64,000 bases of DNA, from positions 31,863,480-31,927,479 of the forward strand of contig JALIGW010000005.1 of NCBI GenBank assembly GCA_023053685.1, given 5' to 3'. The notes below the pieces were generated by a model, which ran no database searches, had not been told where the DNA came from, and was given only the letters and a program-made list of their open reading frames with translations. Position 1 is the stretch's first letter, and every line of letters starts with the position of its first letter. The translations under genes and the position numbers were made by a program. Below are positions 44,970 to 55,289 of the stretch, one piece after another. The DNA comes from Diadophis punctatus similis (lineage: Eukaryota; Chordata; Lepidosauria; Squamata; Dipsadidae).

Positions 44970-44977
44970 TTCTATGA

Positions 44978-45900
44978 AGCCATTGGCACTGCCATGTAGA
45001 TCAAGAATGCTACTCCAAGTATTTCATAGGCATATGGTCTAGCTTTCTAGCTTTCTCATCTTCTTCCTTTGCTTATGCTAAACTTTATCTGGCAAATGGG
45101 ATGTGGATCTATACAACTATACTGTACTTTCCAAATGTCCCATTCAGAAATTATGATCTGTATGCTAAATATGGCAGGAATCTCTTTAAAATCATTAGTT
45201 ATACCTCAAAAGGAAAAGGCCCTATCCTAGACTGTTGTTTGAAAATAACAACAGATCATTGCTGTATGGAGACATTTTTGAAGAGCTCAATTCTGGGACT
45301 TGACGGTCTAACAAGGCAATAGTCTTTCTTTTATTTCCTTATACTACAGAAATGAGGCTTTAAAGTCCCCACTCATATTAACAGTGGATGTTTTGAAATA
45401 TGTTCTTTCAATATGGGAGCTTGTTTAGGAATGTGTATTGTAATATTGTGTCTGAACATGTACATAAATGAAGAAAGTATGTGTAGCTCCAGTCAAATGA
45501 ATCAGAAGCTGCAAAACTGCACTATCATGGCTCTATTCATTTGGTTGTCCCTAAGGTGAACCTCCAAATCTTCCAATTATTAGCAAAAAGCTCCTGCTGT
45601 GCATACAACTTGATGACCCTTTAGAAATACTATAATTACTAAATAATATTTACAGTATCCAACATTGTTCATTAATAAGAACACAAGAAAACAGATTTTT
45701 CCTTTTTTCCTTATTAATCCTCTGTGCATCACTGTTAGCCCAGTGTTAGGTAGGCCATATCGAGATTCCAGGAATACGTATGACTATTGTGATAGCTTGT
45801 AACAGAATCTTGAAACCCTGTCCAAGGTTTTCTCTTTCTACCAGCAAAATCAAGACAGAATTATTGTGATACTAATAAAGGAGAATATTTGTAGCTCAGG
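44978..45900. other. No feature seen
   Basis: Unique-looking AT-rich sequence. Confidence 0.4.
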
Positions 45901-45902
45901 GT

Positions 45903-46012
45903 TGACCATGAAGGGTCCTTGGTGCTCTCTGACTTGGCTTGTTTTTTGCAGACGTTTCATTACCTAAACTAGGTAACATCATCAGTGCACCAAGGACCCC
46001 TGAGAGTTACTC
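45903..46012. repeat. Dispersed repeat, Penelope-like tail suspected
   Basis: Read on the minus strand it gives GATGATGTTACCTAGTTTAG, AATGAAACGTCTGCAAAAAA and CAAGTCAGAGAGCACCAAGG, a block common in squamate genomes. I associate it with Penelope-like elements but no coding region is present. Confidence 0.45.
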
Positions 46013-46329
46013 TGAGTTTCTTTCTCGCACTTGCTTTAGCCTCTGAATTATCTAAATACTCCCAAGTTCCTTCTTATGGTAATTTCCAAATTTCTTTAAA
46101 ATGTCCCAGATCTGTATGATAGGACTAGGGAAACAAATTTTTTGAGTGTGAGCTGGAGACAACTCTGGAGTAGGACAGCAAGAAAAAAATATTACTTTAT
46201 AAGTGAAAATTTGTTCACATGACATTGGATATAACTTACTAGTCCATATCAGCATATTTAAATAAAGCTTTCTTCAACATAGTGTCTCAGACATATTGGA
46301 TCTACAACTCTCAAAATCTACCCAGGAAT
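46013..46329. other. No feature seen
   Basis: Nothing recognised. Confidence 0.3.
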
Positions 46330-47071
46330 ATCTAGTTCTAGCCGTAGCCAATGTAGAAGGCACCTAAACCCAGCTCAGACATATGAAGAAGATAGGAGAT
46401 CACTGTCTCATGCGGCACACAACAAGTACTTGCCAGAATTTCTTGCAGCTGCTTTAATGTTGCTGTAGGCCTCTTGGCAAGTTGTCTTGTTTTTTCATCA
46501 ATTTTGGAGGGACATCCAGTTCTTGGTAATGTCACTATTATGCCATATTTTCTCCACTTGTTGATAACTGTCTTCACTGTATCCCGTGATATCCCCAATT
46601 CCTTGGAATTTTTTTTGTTTCCTTCTCCTGACTGATACTTTCCAACAATGGGATCCCTTTGATGCTTTTTTAATTCTTTGTAGACCATGGCTTTTGCTAA
46701 GAGACAACTGAGTAAATGTCAGAAAAATCCCATTAGATCAGCTAAACTTTATAAGGGCTTAATCAGGGTTACGTTAATTGATGGCAGGTGCGTACTGATT
46801 ACTATTTACCATCTGTTTGAATGTGATTGGTTAATTCTGAACACATCCACATTCCTAAGGGTGTGAACACTTTTGCATCCACATTATTTTAGTGTTATAT
46901 TGTTATTTCCCCCCTTAAGAGATTTCAGTTTGTTTTTCAATTGAATTGCACAGCTTATATGTTATATCAAAGGTAGAAAAAAATTCTGAAGTGATTTATC
47001 TTAGCCTGATTTTTTTACATCTCAAAAACCTGACATTTTAATAGGGAATGTAGAACTTTTTATATCCACTG
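46330..47071 (-). mobile_element. Tc1-like DNA transposon, 5' part
   Basis: Transcription would run leftwards. The intact terminus at the right reads, on the minus strand, CAGTGGATATAAAAAGTTCT, next to a TA (47072-47073), and is followed by a long untranslated leader and then the transposase start at 46688. The element stops near 46330 within the transposase, so the catalytic domain and the other terminal repeat are missing. The leader and terminus resemble a Tc1 family I know from teleost fish and lamprey. Confidence 0.85.
46338..46688 (-). pseudogene. Tc1-like transposase, N-terminal domain only
   Basis: An open 116-codon frame begins MVYKELKKHQRDPIVGKYQS. Residues about 10-60 form the first helix-turn-helix of the Tc1 DNA-binding (paired-like) domain, with GNKKNSKELGISRDTVKTVI; NKWRKYGIIVTLPRTGCPSK is the linker and start of the second half, and RPTATLKQLQEILAS follows. 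Tc1 transposases are about 340 residues, so roughly the first third remains and the DDE catalytic residues are absent. The remaining frame has no internal stop. It could at most bind terminal repeats. Confidence 0.88.
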
Positions 47072-47073
47072 TA

Positions 47074-47752
47074 GATAGGTAATCTAACTATTATATACCC
47101 CCTTCTTAAAGTCCTAGTCCTAATGTGACATTTCTTTATCACCGAAAAGTGAAGTATCTTACAAAGAATGATCAGGGCAGTACATTTATTTCTGTTTCTA
47201 TGAGCAACCACTTAGGTTTTCCAGTGAGTGGGCGCTCTTTATATGACAAGAACATGCTAATATTTCATCTAGCAAAGAGAGACAATGATATGGCAGATCT
47301 ATTTCAATATTATTCCTGGAACTATTTCAATATTATTCCTGGAACTACTAATACTTAGTAGTTAGAAAATAAGTATCACAGTTTTGAAACATTCATAATT
47401 CTTGTCTATATTAAAATAATGTACTGTTCATAAGATACTGGTCCTAAATGTATGCTAAACTCGGTCATCAGAAACCCAGTATTTTTATGATGTTTTGATT
47501 AATTTTAATGCACCCTGTTACAATGCTGATTTTCTAATTTGTCATGCATAGGATTTTATCCTGAAGATTCTGTTATTAGTTAGATATATAATTATGATGT
47601 TTTTATATATTTGCTTCTTGTGTCCAATCTTGTAAAACTGATATAAAATATTAGAAGCTTGTTGAACTGTAAGAAAATAGAGTAAAATAAATCCCATTTA
47701 AATAATCAAAATTCTCGGTCTTCAGATTGGAGACTTGTAGGACTCTTCATTA
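47074..47752. other. No gene; 24-bp direct duplication
   Basis: The phrase ATTTCAATATTATTCCTGGA occurs twice in tandem near 47302-47346. Otherwise unique-looking. Confidence 0.5.
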
Positions 47753-47760
47753 GGTTAGGT

Positions 47761-48393
47761 CAGTGTTTCCCAAAGTGTGGTATGCGTACCCCCAGGGGTA
47801 CGAGAAGAGTTTGGTGGGGGTACGCGTTGCACCGGAGTTTGGTGGGGATCATGTGGGAATATCCACTACACCGTGCTTAGCTGCGCCCACAGAACAAGGA
47901 AAGAAATAGGTGCGTATTGCAGTTTTTACATGGGAACTGGGGCCATCGTACATCGTATCGCAACTCATTATGGCAGGAACTTCTGAGCATCCTTTGCACA
48001 GCTCGGGTTTGGCCATTTTTAAACTGCGGGAACATTAACAGTTGACGTTGAGCTGCGGAGCTGTTTAAATGCTGGAGAATTGCAGTGTTATCTAACGGTT
48101 AGACAGTCTTGTGAGGCGCGACACGGCATGAATATACTGCACTTCGTTACAGAGACAACTTACTTCTTTAATAGTTAGTTCCGGGCGCCTGTTATCGTGC
48201 TTTAGTAAGTTTCACCGATTTTGATTATTTTTATAAAATACAATTTTTATCCCTAACAGAAATTATGGATCGCTGGAAAGAAAAAATAAATATATTTTGA
48301 TTTTTATTAAAGCATATGTTTTTTATGAGGGGTACTCAGCATTACGAAAATTATAGAAGGGGTACACATATGTCAAAAGTTTGGGAAACACTG
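47761..48393. mobile_element. hAT element, CAGTGTTTCCC type (633 bp)
   Basis: Termini CAGTGTTTCCCAAAG and CTTTTGACATA-side ...TTTGGGAAACACTG with perfect GGTTAGGT at 47753-47760 and 48394-48401. Sub-terminal GGGGTACG and GGGGTAC repeats are present at both ends. There is no transposase frame; the 69-codon frame at 47777 is accidental. Confidence 0.93.
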
Positions 48394-48401
48394 GGTTAGG
48401 T

Positions 48402-48500
48402 CAATGTTCCTCAAACTTGGCGACTTTGATGCCATGCTTGCTGGGGAATTCTGGAGTTGAAGTCCATGCATCTTAAAATTGTTAAGATTGAGGAACACTG
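48402..48500. mobile_element. Fold-back hAT MITE, diverged
   Basis: CAATGTTCCTCAAAC and GATTGAGGAACACTG termini with the GGAGTTGAAGTCCATG block typical of this family. It begins one base after the GGTTAGGT duplication of the preceding hAT; its right flank AGACAGGT agrees with GGTTAGGT at only five of eight positions. Confidence 0.75.
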
Positions 48501-48722
48501 AGACAGGTGATATAAGAAGTGAAAATGGGAAGAAAAAAAATTAGGACAGATCTAAGTCTTCCCCCTTCCCCTCTTTTTCTTAATAAATTTTATTAACTTG
48601 ATCCATTTCTATGGCCCTTAGTCAATTCTAATAAGTAAATATATCAAGTAAAATAAGGACTACATGATCTTTCCTTTCCTTTCTTTAACTATTAAATATT
48701 CCAAAGTATATGATATAAGTTA

Positions 48723-49222
48723 CCGTATTTTTCGGAGTATAAGATGCACCTTTTTCCTCCCTAAAAGAGGCTGAAAATTTGGGTGCGTCTTATATTCCGA
48801 ATGTAGCTTTTTCGAAGCTTTTCCCCCAGCCCTAACGAGGTGCTAACGATCTTCCCGGTTTCCTACTCCATCTGAAGAAGTTTTTTTCCAGCCCTAAGTC
48901 TTTGCAGGCTTGTTTTCATTCCTACTCCCTCTGAAAAAGGTCAAGGTGCTAACGAGGTGCTAACGATCTTCCCAGCTTGCTGCATTTTTTTATTCCTACT
49001 CCCTCCGAAGTAGTTTTTTACCAGCCCTAAGTCTTTCCAGGCTTGTTTTCATTCCTACTCCCTTCGAAGAATATTTTTTTCAGCCTAACCAGGGAATAAA
49101 ATAATGTGCTGAAACTGAACAGACTAAGACGCTAGCCAGATGAATACCTGGTAGGTAGATTTTTTCCCCCCTTATTTTCCTCCCCCAAAACTAAGGTGCG
49201 TTTTATACTCCGAAAAATATGG
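48723..49222 (+). mobile_element. Mariner-type MITE with internal repeats (500 bp)
   Basis: CCGTATTTTTCGGAGTATAA and its complement ending CGAAAAATATGG are bounded by TA on both sides (48721-48722 and 49223-49224). It shares the interior repeat with 13161-13920 but holds only about two diverged units (GTGCTAACGATCTTCCC at about 48840 and 48957). Confidence 0.9.
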
Positions 49223-49224
49223 TA

Positions 49225-51285
49225 TTCTATAGTAAACACTCCTTGAACTATAGCCACTTTCTAGGAGTTCTGCTTTAAGATGTTACAAAAATGAGCCTTC
49301 AAAGACGGGCTTCATTCATCTTCAGTCCCGTTCACCCCTCGATTTGCCTATGAAAAGTAACTTTATAAATAAATCAGTAATAAATCAGTAATATAAATAA
49401 ATATTAAATATAAATCAATCAATAATAAACTTTTCTTTTGCATTTTGAGATGAAACTGAAAAGCAAGTGTAGTAATACTGAGGCCTCTCTGTCCAGTCCA
49501 TTCTTGAATTAACTTTTATAGGATAAATTATGTAGAACACATCCAGACAGCCACTTTAATGGCCTTTCCTCTAGTCTTTAAAATGGCATAAAATTGTGCT
49601 ACCAGTGTGTTCGGTCCATGTAGATGGTCTCTAGTTTGTTCCCATAAAAGACAGGTGAGTAATATTTTCTCATTTATTGCAAATGAAGACAAGTTTCTAT
49701 ATCAAGAAGTGTACCTTGAAGTGATGTTTTCATATTCAAGTTCCCCGAAATATTAAAATGAAATTAAAACCCAAAACATACAATATGAACATTTCAAGAA
49801 TTTAATATTTTAAATTAAAAATATTTAGTTTAAAGAAATGTTAAATATTTAATTAATATTAAATATTAAATATCTAATTTCCCAAAAACTTTTTTCCACT
49901 GGCTTACATTCTCAAATGATAAAGGTTTGACACAAAAGATGCATTTCTAGGAACATCTAAAATATCCTGTTGCTGGCATTCCCAAATAGCAAGAAGAGAC
50001 CATTCTTAAGTGTGATTGTCCTTTCCAAGAAACCAGCTGATTATAATTAACCTCTGAGCATTTTACAGTGTAAATAACTAGCCGCCTTATTATCAGTGGG
50101 TGAAGTAGAGTTTTTAGGGGTTTAGGCTATCTTTGACTTACAAATGCTTAGAAGACAAAACTCTGACCAGTTTTGACTTACAAATGCGTAGAAGACAAAA
50201 CTCTGACCACAGAGGTCAGTTATGTTTCTAATGGTGATGCATCAGGAGTAATAAACTAGCAGGCTTACTTGAATGTGTTGTTTGTAATGGTCCATCTTTT
50301 TATCAAAATCTTACATAACGCAAGGCTATTTTCAAAAATTACTTCAGCAATAGCTAGTCATTCAGTATTTCCTCTGAAGAGCATGAAAATGTAACTATTA
50401 TTTATATTTTATCAGTTCGAGAATAGGCAGAAACGGATACAGCTTTGTACATTCAAAAGTGTTCCCAGCTGCAAATAAAAAAAAAACCTTATTCAAACTT
50501 GTCATGAAATGGGCAATCTTCCATCTTCACAATTTGTCCAGAGAGCTGGGAAAATATCTTCAACATTAGAACTGCTGTGAAAAGCACTAATGGAAACCCA
50601 TTGTGCTGGAGTGAAAGAGAAGATGATAATTTAAAAATATAATTACTCTGGGGAAAATTTTCTACTGCAGGCAGTGTCATATTAAATAACACTATTAATT
50701 TATTTCCTTTGGGAAATTTATGTTTAAAGTGAGAACAAATGGGAGAAACACAATAAGCGATGCAGATTTAGTGTCTCAAAACTGAGAAGCCTGTTTATTT
50801 AATATATGCCACACTAATTGATATGTATTTATGGCTTTACTGGATTTATAACATCAACCTGAGCATTTTTTCATATGTTTTGTGTATCTATAAATGAATT
50901 TTAAGAAATGAAGTCAAAATTCAATGCCTTCTTTATATTTAGCAAAGATATGTACTACAGATATAACAAAAAAGATAAAATACCAATCCTGGGTGCTCAA
51001 TACTGAGGTTATTGGGCCATGAATAGTGCGCTATAGATTGGGGTCAGCAGCTCTGCCTTTAACCAAAATGGTCACTAAGTGGGAAATCACATGCCCATCC
51101 CACCCTTTTGTTTGGAATGCTCACTCCAGTAGTGGTACAATTAGCAAAACGGGAATTAATAGTAATAGTTGTAAGTAATAGTTGTAATAGATAATATACA
51201 CAAAAAGGAATGCAATTGTGCATCTGTCCTGAGTCTGCTATGCAAACATCCTGGTATATTCCTCTTTGTGTGCCATTTGCAAATA
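49225..51285. other. No gene; 40-bp tandem duplication
   Basis: TTTGACTTACAAATGC starts at 50132 and 50172, giving a 40-base direct duplication. An AT-rich AAATATTAAA tract lies at 49800-49885. No gene is recognised. Confidence 0.5.
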
Positions 51286-51293
51286 AGTTGTTG

Positions 51294-51443
51294 CAGTGGT
51301 GAGTTCTAAATGATTTTAATGGTTCGCGCGTGCGTGACACTTCTGTGCATGCGCAGAAGCATCCCGGATGGGTGGACGGAGCCTCCCACCGCCAGCGCTA
51401 CCGGTTCTAAGAACCAGTCTGAAGCGGGAGCAACCCACCACTG
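51294..51443. mobile_element. Short hAT element, CAGNGGTGGG group (150 bp)
   Basis: CAGTGGTGAGTTCTAAA and GCAACCCACCACTG with perfect AGTTGTTG at 51286-51293 and 51444-51451. Near-consensus NRF1-type TGTGCATGCGCA at 51344-51355 and an ACCGGTTCTAAGAACC palindrome. Confidence 0.93.
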
Positions 51444-51451
51444 AGTTGTTG

Positions 51452-52253
51452 GCAACAGGCTAGTAGGACAGAAATGAGAAGGAATGACATTCAATTCTTC
51501 TTCCTGTTTTGAAAAAAAAATAAATTGCTCAATTAAGTTGAAATAAGATAAGGAGCCACCACCACAGAGACCTGCTTAATGGGACACAGACTACTCTACA
51601 GGACATTTCCAACAAAATATATGGGAATGAATTTAGAAATCTGTTTGTTTTTCAATAATAAGTCCAATTATTTATATTTATTGAAAGCTACTAAACTGAA
51701 AGGCAGAATATAAATGATTACAATAAAGAACTAAATAGCAAGCAAGTAGTGGGAATAAATTAATTTATGCCAGTTGTCAGAGCAATTTTAATTGCGTTAC
51801 TGTTTGAAGACATAGACAACTAGTCGGTTCTAAGGCCTTTGATTCTGTCTCAGTTATTATAAATTTACATGTTTAGGTTGTGATCCCATGCATTATGTTT
51901 GTGGGAGTAACCCTATTAAATCTCATGTTTGACTATGGTGTATACATTGCAGCTATTTAAAGTGTTCCAATCTATTTGAAGAACTGATCTGTTTACATTC
52001 TTTAGGGAGAGACCAAGAAATTATGCATTTATGGAGATTTTGTGTTGGGAGGCATAGTCAACTAATGAATATTCTTGTTATGAACACAGGAATTCACATT
52101 AGGATTAGCTTTAAGATAATAAACATGTTACGAAATATCAGTCAAACAGTAGGAAGAGAAGGTAAAACAACTTTGCTTGGAAAAAACAATAAAATGTTAC
52201 CATAATATCTCATAGAATATATATATATATAATTTGATATCTTATAGAATATC

Positions 52254-52257
<4 letters not shown>
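51452..52257. other. No feature seen
   Basis: AT-rich; an (AT)n stub occurs at about 52218-52231. Confidence 0.4.

Positions 52258-52346
<89 letters not shown>
52258..52346. repeat. (TC)n microsatellite
   Basis: About 44 uninterrupted dinucleotide units. Confidence 0.98.
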
Positions 52347-52348
<2 letters not shown>

Positions 52349-53265
52349 CTCCACTGTGTAGGAAAACAAACCTTGCCAAGTTGTACACATCAGCCACACT
52401 TTTTTTTTTGCTTTACAACAAGGTGCAACATCTATTTTTTACAGCACATTTTATTGTGATCAGCCAGAATTCAATTCATTGGGTATATCTGTCATAAAAC
52501 AGAATAGTAAAGCAAGACCAAAAACCAAATTATTTTTAGCATCTGCTATTTCACTGACATGAGTTTATTTTTCAGCTATTATGTGATATTAAGCAGTTGG
52601 TTTATTGAAAGGTTGCGCTGAAACAGACATAAACAGCTAAACTGCAAAGTATACACCTGGGGATTTTTGATTGTTGAAAACAAAGAACTGCTAAAAAGCT
52701 GTCAGGTACAATCTCTATGGTTTATTGTTTTTATTTAACACATAAGCAGAAAATAGCTGTGTTTTTTCCAAGAGATTTCAAAATCCTCTATACGAGGAAA
52801 AAAATTACTATTAGCCTAGATACCGAATGAGTCAAAATATTAAAGTTATTTCCAAAATTAATAAATTAACATCAGTTTTGCATAAATTGAATGCAGATGG
52901 AAGACAGATGAAAATGCACCAGAGAGTAAAATCATCTGTTTATTCTCAAACCATATTTTGAATCTTATCAATGCTTCTTCAGCTATAATGGACTGATATT
53001 GCAGGGAGAACAACATTTTAAAGTTTACTCATACCTCAGTTAAGGGAGAAATCCAGTTCATATCATAATTAATTATGCTTTACATAATTGCATATGATGC
53101 AAAACAACATCTGGCTGTTACAGTTTGGGGGGAAAGTTCAATCGTGACATGAGGATTTGAAAAATATACTAAGCCATCCACATGTATCGCTTGGCTTTAA
53201 AAAAAATGCTGTCCATTATGGCAGAATGGATAGGGAAAGTCTTAGATTACAAACAACCTAATGCA
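52347..53265. other. No feature seen
   Basis: Unique-looking AT-rich sequence. Confidence 0.4.
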
Positions 53266-53273
53266 GTGGTGGG

Positions 53274-53867
53274 TTCCTACCAGTGCGGTCCACTCTATAG
53301 CACCGGTAGCATCACAGTACCGGTGCGGTCGGTTGCTGGTGCCTGGGCGCCGCCATTTAAATTTTTTTTTATTTTTTTCTTCTGAGCATGCCCAGAAGCC
53401 GAACTTCCGGCACTGCGCATGCGCTGCCTTCCTACCCCACAGTGAGTCCAAGCAGGGGAGGATGGCTGAGGGAGCACGTGAGACGCTGAAAGAACGGGCG
53501 GAATATCCATTCCCCTCCCTTCAGCAATCCGAGAAGCCACGAACGTGCGGTGATGATCCTAGGCATTTTTGCACATTCGAGGCTGCTCGAGCTGCTGAGG
53601 GGAGGGGGAACGGGCGGCAGGAGCCTAGGATCATCGAATGGGGAGAAGCATTCAGGCCAGATGGAGCCTCCTAGAAGAACCACTGCCGCGGTCTTGCTGG
53701 TCCCGCTGCGGGGGGCTGCATTGTGGGTGGGTAATGCCCCCTGACTTCTCCGGCTGCTGCCAAGCTTCCGAGGCCCACGCCCACTTGGTCACATGGCTGG
53801 CAAGCCACACCCACAAAATAAGCCACACCCACAGAGTGGTAGTAAAAAAATTAGGAACCCGCCCCTG
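53274..53867 (+). mobile_element. hAT element, CAGTGGTGGG long subfamily (594 bp)
   Basis: CAGTGGTGGGTTCCTACC and GGAACCCGCCCCTG with perfect ACCTAATG at 53266-53273 and 53868-53875. It is the same subfamily and orientation as 25354-25878, but the middle (about 53640-53770) holds a segment absent from the other two copies. A one-mismatch NRF1-type site is at 53414-53425. Confidence 0.94.
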
Positions 53868-53883
53868 ACCTAATGCCCTACTT

Positions 53884-55281
53884 CAGTGCTCCCCAACCTT
53901 TTGTCACCCTCGGCACACATAGCCTCTCCCAAAATTCCACGGCACACCACATACAAAAATTGGATAAAAAACAAATATAATCTTCAAAATATTGTTTTGA
54001 AGAACGCCGCTTCCGAGCGAAAGGAAAGGAAGCGCCTCATCCACATTCCCGCACGCACCTTTTTTCTCTCTCTTCCTCTCCCCAGGGTGATTCCCGGCGA
54101 CGTCCAGGGACTCTTTCAGCAGCCGAGCCAGGCCCCGCCCGGCTTCCTCCCCGCCTCCCGCGTGTCATTCACTCTTTGCATCTCGGGCCCTCCCCCCCGG
54201 CAGGCCCATATACTCTCTGCCTTGCACTCGCCAAAGCGGATCTTGAGGGAAACAGCTCTGGGCCGGGAAACCCCACCACCACGCTCTGACGTGCCCGAGG
54301 GCCCAGTTCAGCGCCTCGCACGCTCAGCCCCGCTTGACGGCAACAGCCAGAAATGGGCTTCCGGAGGCGTAGAGGGAGCAGTGGCTTTGGCGGGTCTGGC
54401 CGTGTCCTTTCCCGGGTCTGCCACATGGGGGGAAGGAGCGGAGGCATGGGGCACCCGCCGGACGCCGCCCCGGAGAGAAGACCAGGCCCGGCTGGCAAGG
54501 GCCAGGAAGGATTTTTCCCGCGCCGCCAGCCAGCTTGTCCTCCGGGCCAGACGTAGCAGAGGCTGCAGCTTTGTGCACCACCACCCCTTCATCGCAGCCC
54601 TTATCAATGCCATGGCTGGGGCTCGCCTCTGCTGCATTTGGCCCGGAGGACAAGTTGGCTGGAGGCACGGGAAAAATCCTTCCTGGCCCTTGCCAGCCGG
54701 GCCTGGTCTTATCTCCGGGGCGGCGTCCGGCGGGTGCCCCACGCCTCCGTTCCTTCCCCCCGTGTGGCAGACCTGGGAAAGGACACGGCCAGACCCGCCA
54801 AAGCCGCTGCTTCCTCTATGCCTCCGGAAGCCCATTTCTGGCTGTTGCCGTCAAACGGGGCTGAGCGTGCGAGGCCATGGCAGCGGTAAGGGTCTTTAAG
54901 TGTGGAGCGGGGCAGTGGGGTTGCTAAGTGAAGGAAGGGAGTAGAGCTTGAGGTTTCGGAGCAAAATCCGGGATGTAATGAAAGTCCTTCCCGAAGTCTT
55001 TTGTCCTGGTGCAGAAAGGGGAGGCGTGGATCATCTCCCCCCCCCTCAATGGTGTCCCGCTTTACCAAAGTGAAAATCTGGTCACCTTAGGATAGAACTT
55101 CTCGGACTCAGAGCTGTAGGGCCGCGGCCACACATCGAATGCAACAAAACGTTGCTGGGCAAAATCTAGCATTCGGTGGGTGGCAGGCCGTTCTGGATAT
55201 GACGCGAGCTTTTGCCGCGGCACACTTGGCATGGCCTCACGACACACCAGTGTGCCACGGCACACTGGTTGGGGAGCACTG
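53884..55281. mobile_element. Large non-autonomous hAT with 251-bp inverted arms (1,398 bp)
   Basis: CAGTGCTCCCCAACC and GGTTGGGGAGCACTG are perfect terminal repeats with perfect CCCTACTT at 53876-53883 and 55282-55289. The interior holds a GC-rich inverted repeat (54313-54563 against 54625-54875). At 55047-55089 there is an inverted left end of the GTGACCAGAT hAT family, and the right end (55209-55263) is the module found at 44790. The 337-codon plus-strand frame and its complements have no domain and depend on the palindrome; there is no hAT transposase signature. Confidence 0.92.
54313..54875. repeat. Inverted repeat, 251-bp arms, 61-bp loop
   Basis: The left arm runs from GCCTCGCACGCTCAGCCCCG to GCAGAGGC at 54563; the right arm from GCCTCTGC at 54625 to CGGGGCTGAGCGTGCGAGGC at 54875. 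The arms differ at scattered single positions. The loop (54564-54624) includes CACCACCACC. Confidence 0.93.
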
Positions 55282-55289
55282 CCCTACTT

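Noticed and set aside
53886..54899. 337-codon plus-strand open frame, with overlapping long frames on the minus strand
   Set aside because: It begins at a hAT terminus and runs through a GC-rich inverted repeat. There is no domain, and equally long frames on both strands are expected from the palindrome.
54300..55060. Candidate CpG-island promoter of a gene
   Set aside because: The island is entirely within a TSD-bounded transposon and no exon follows.
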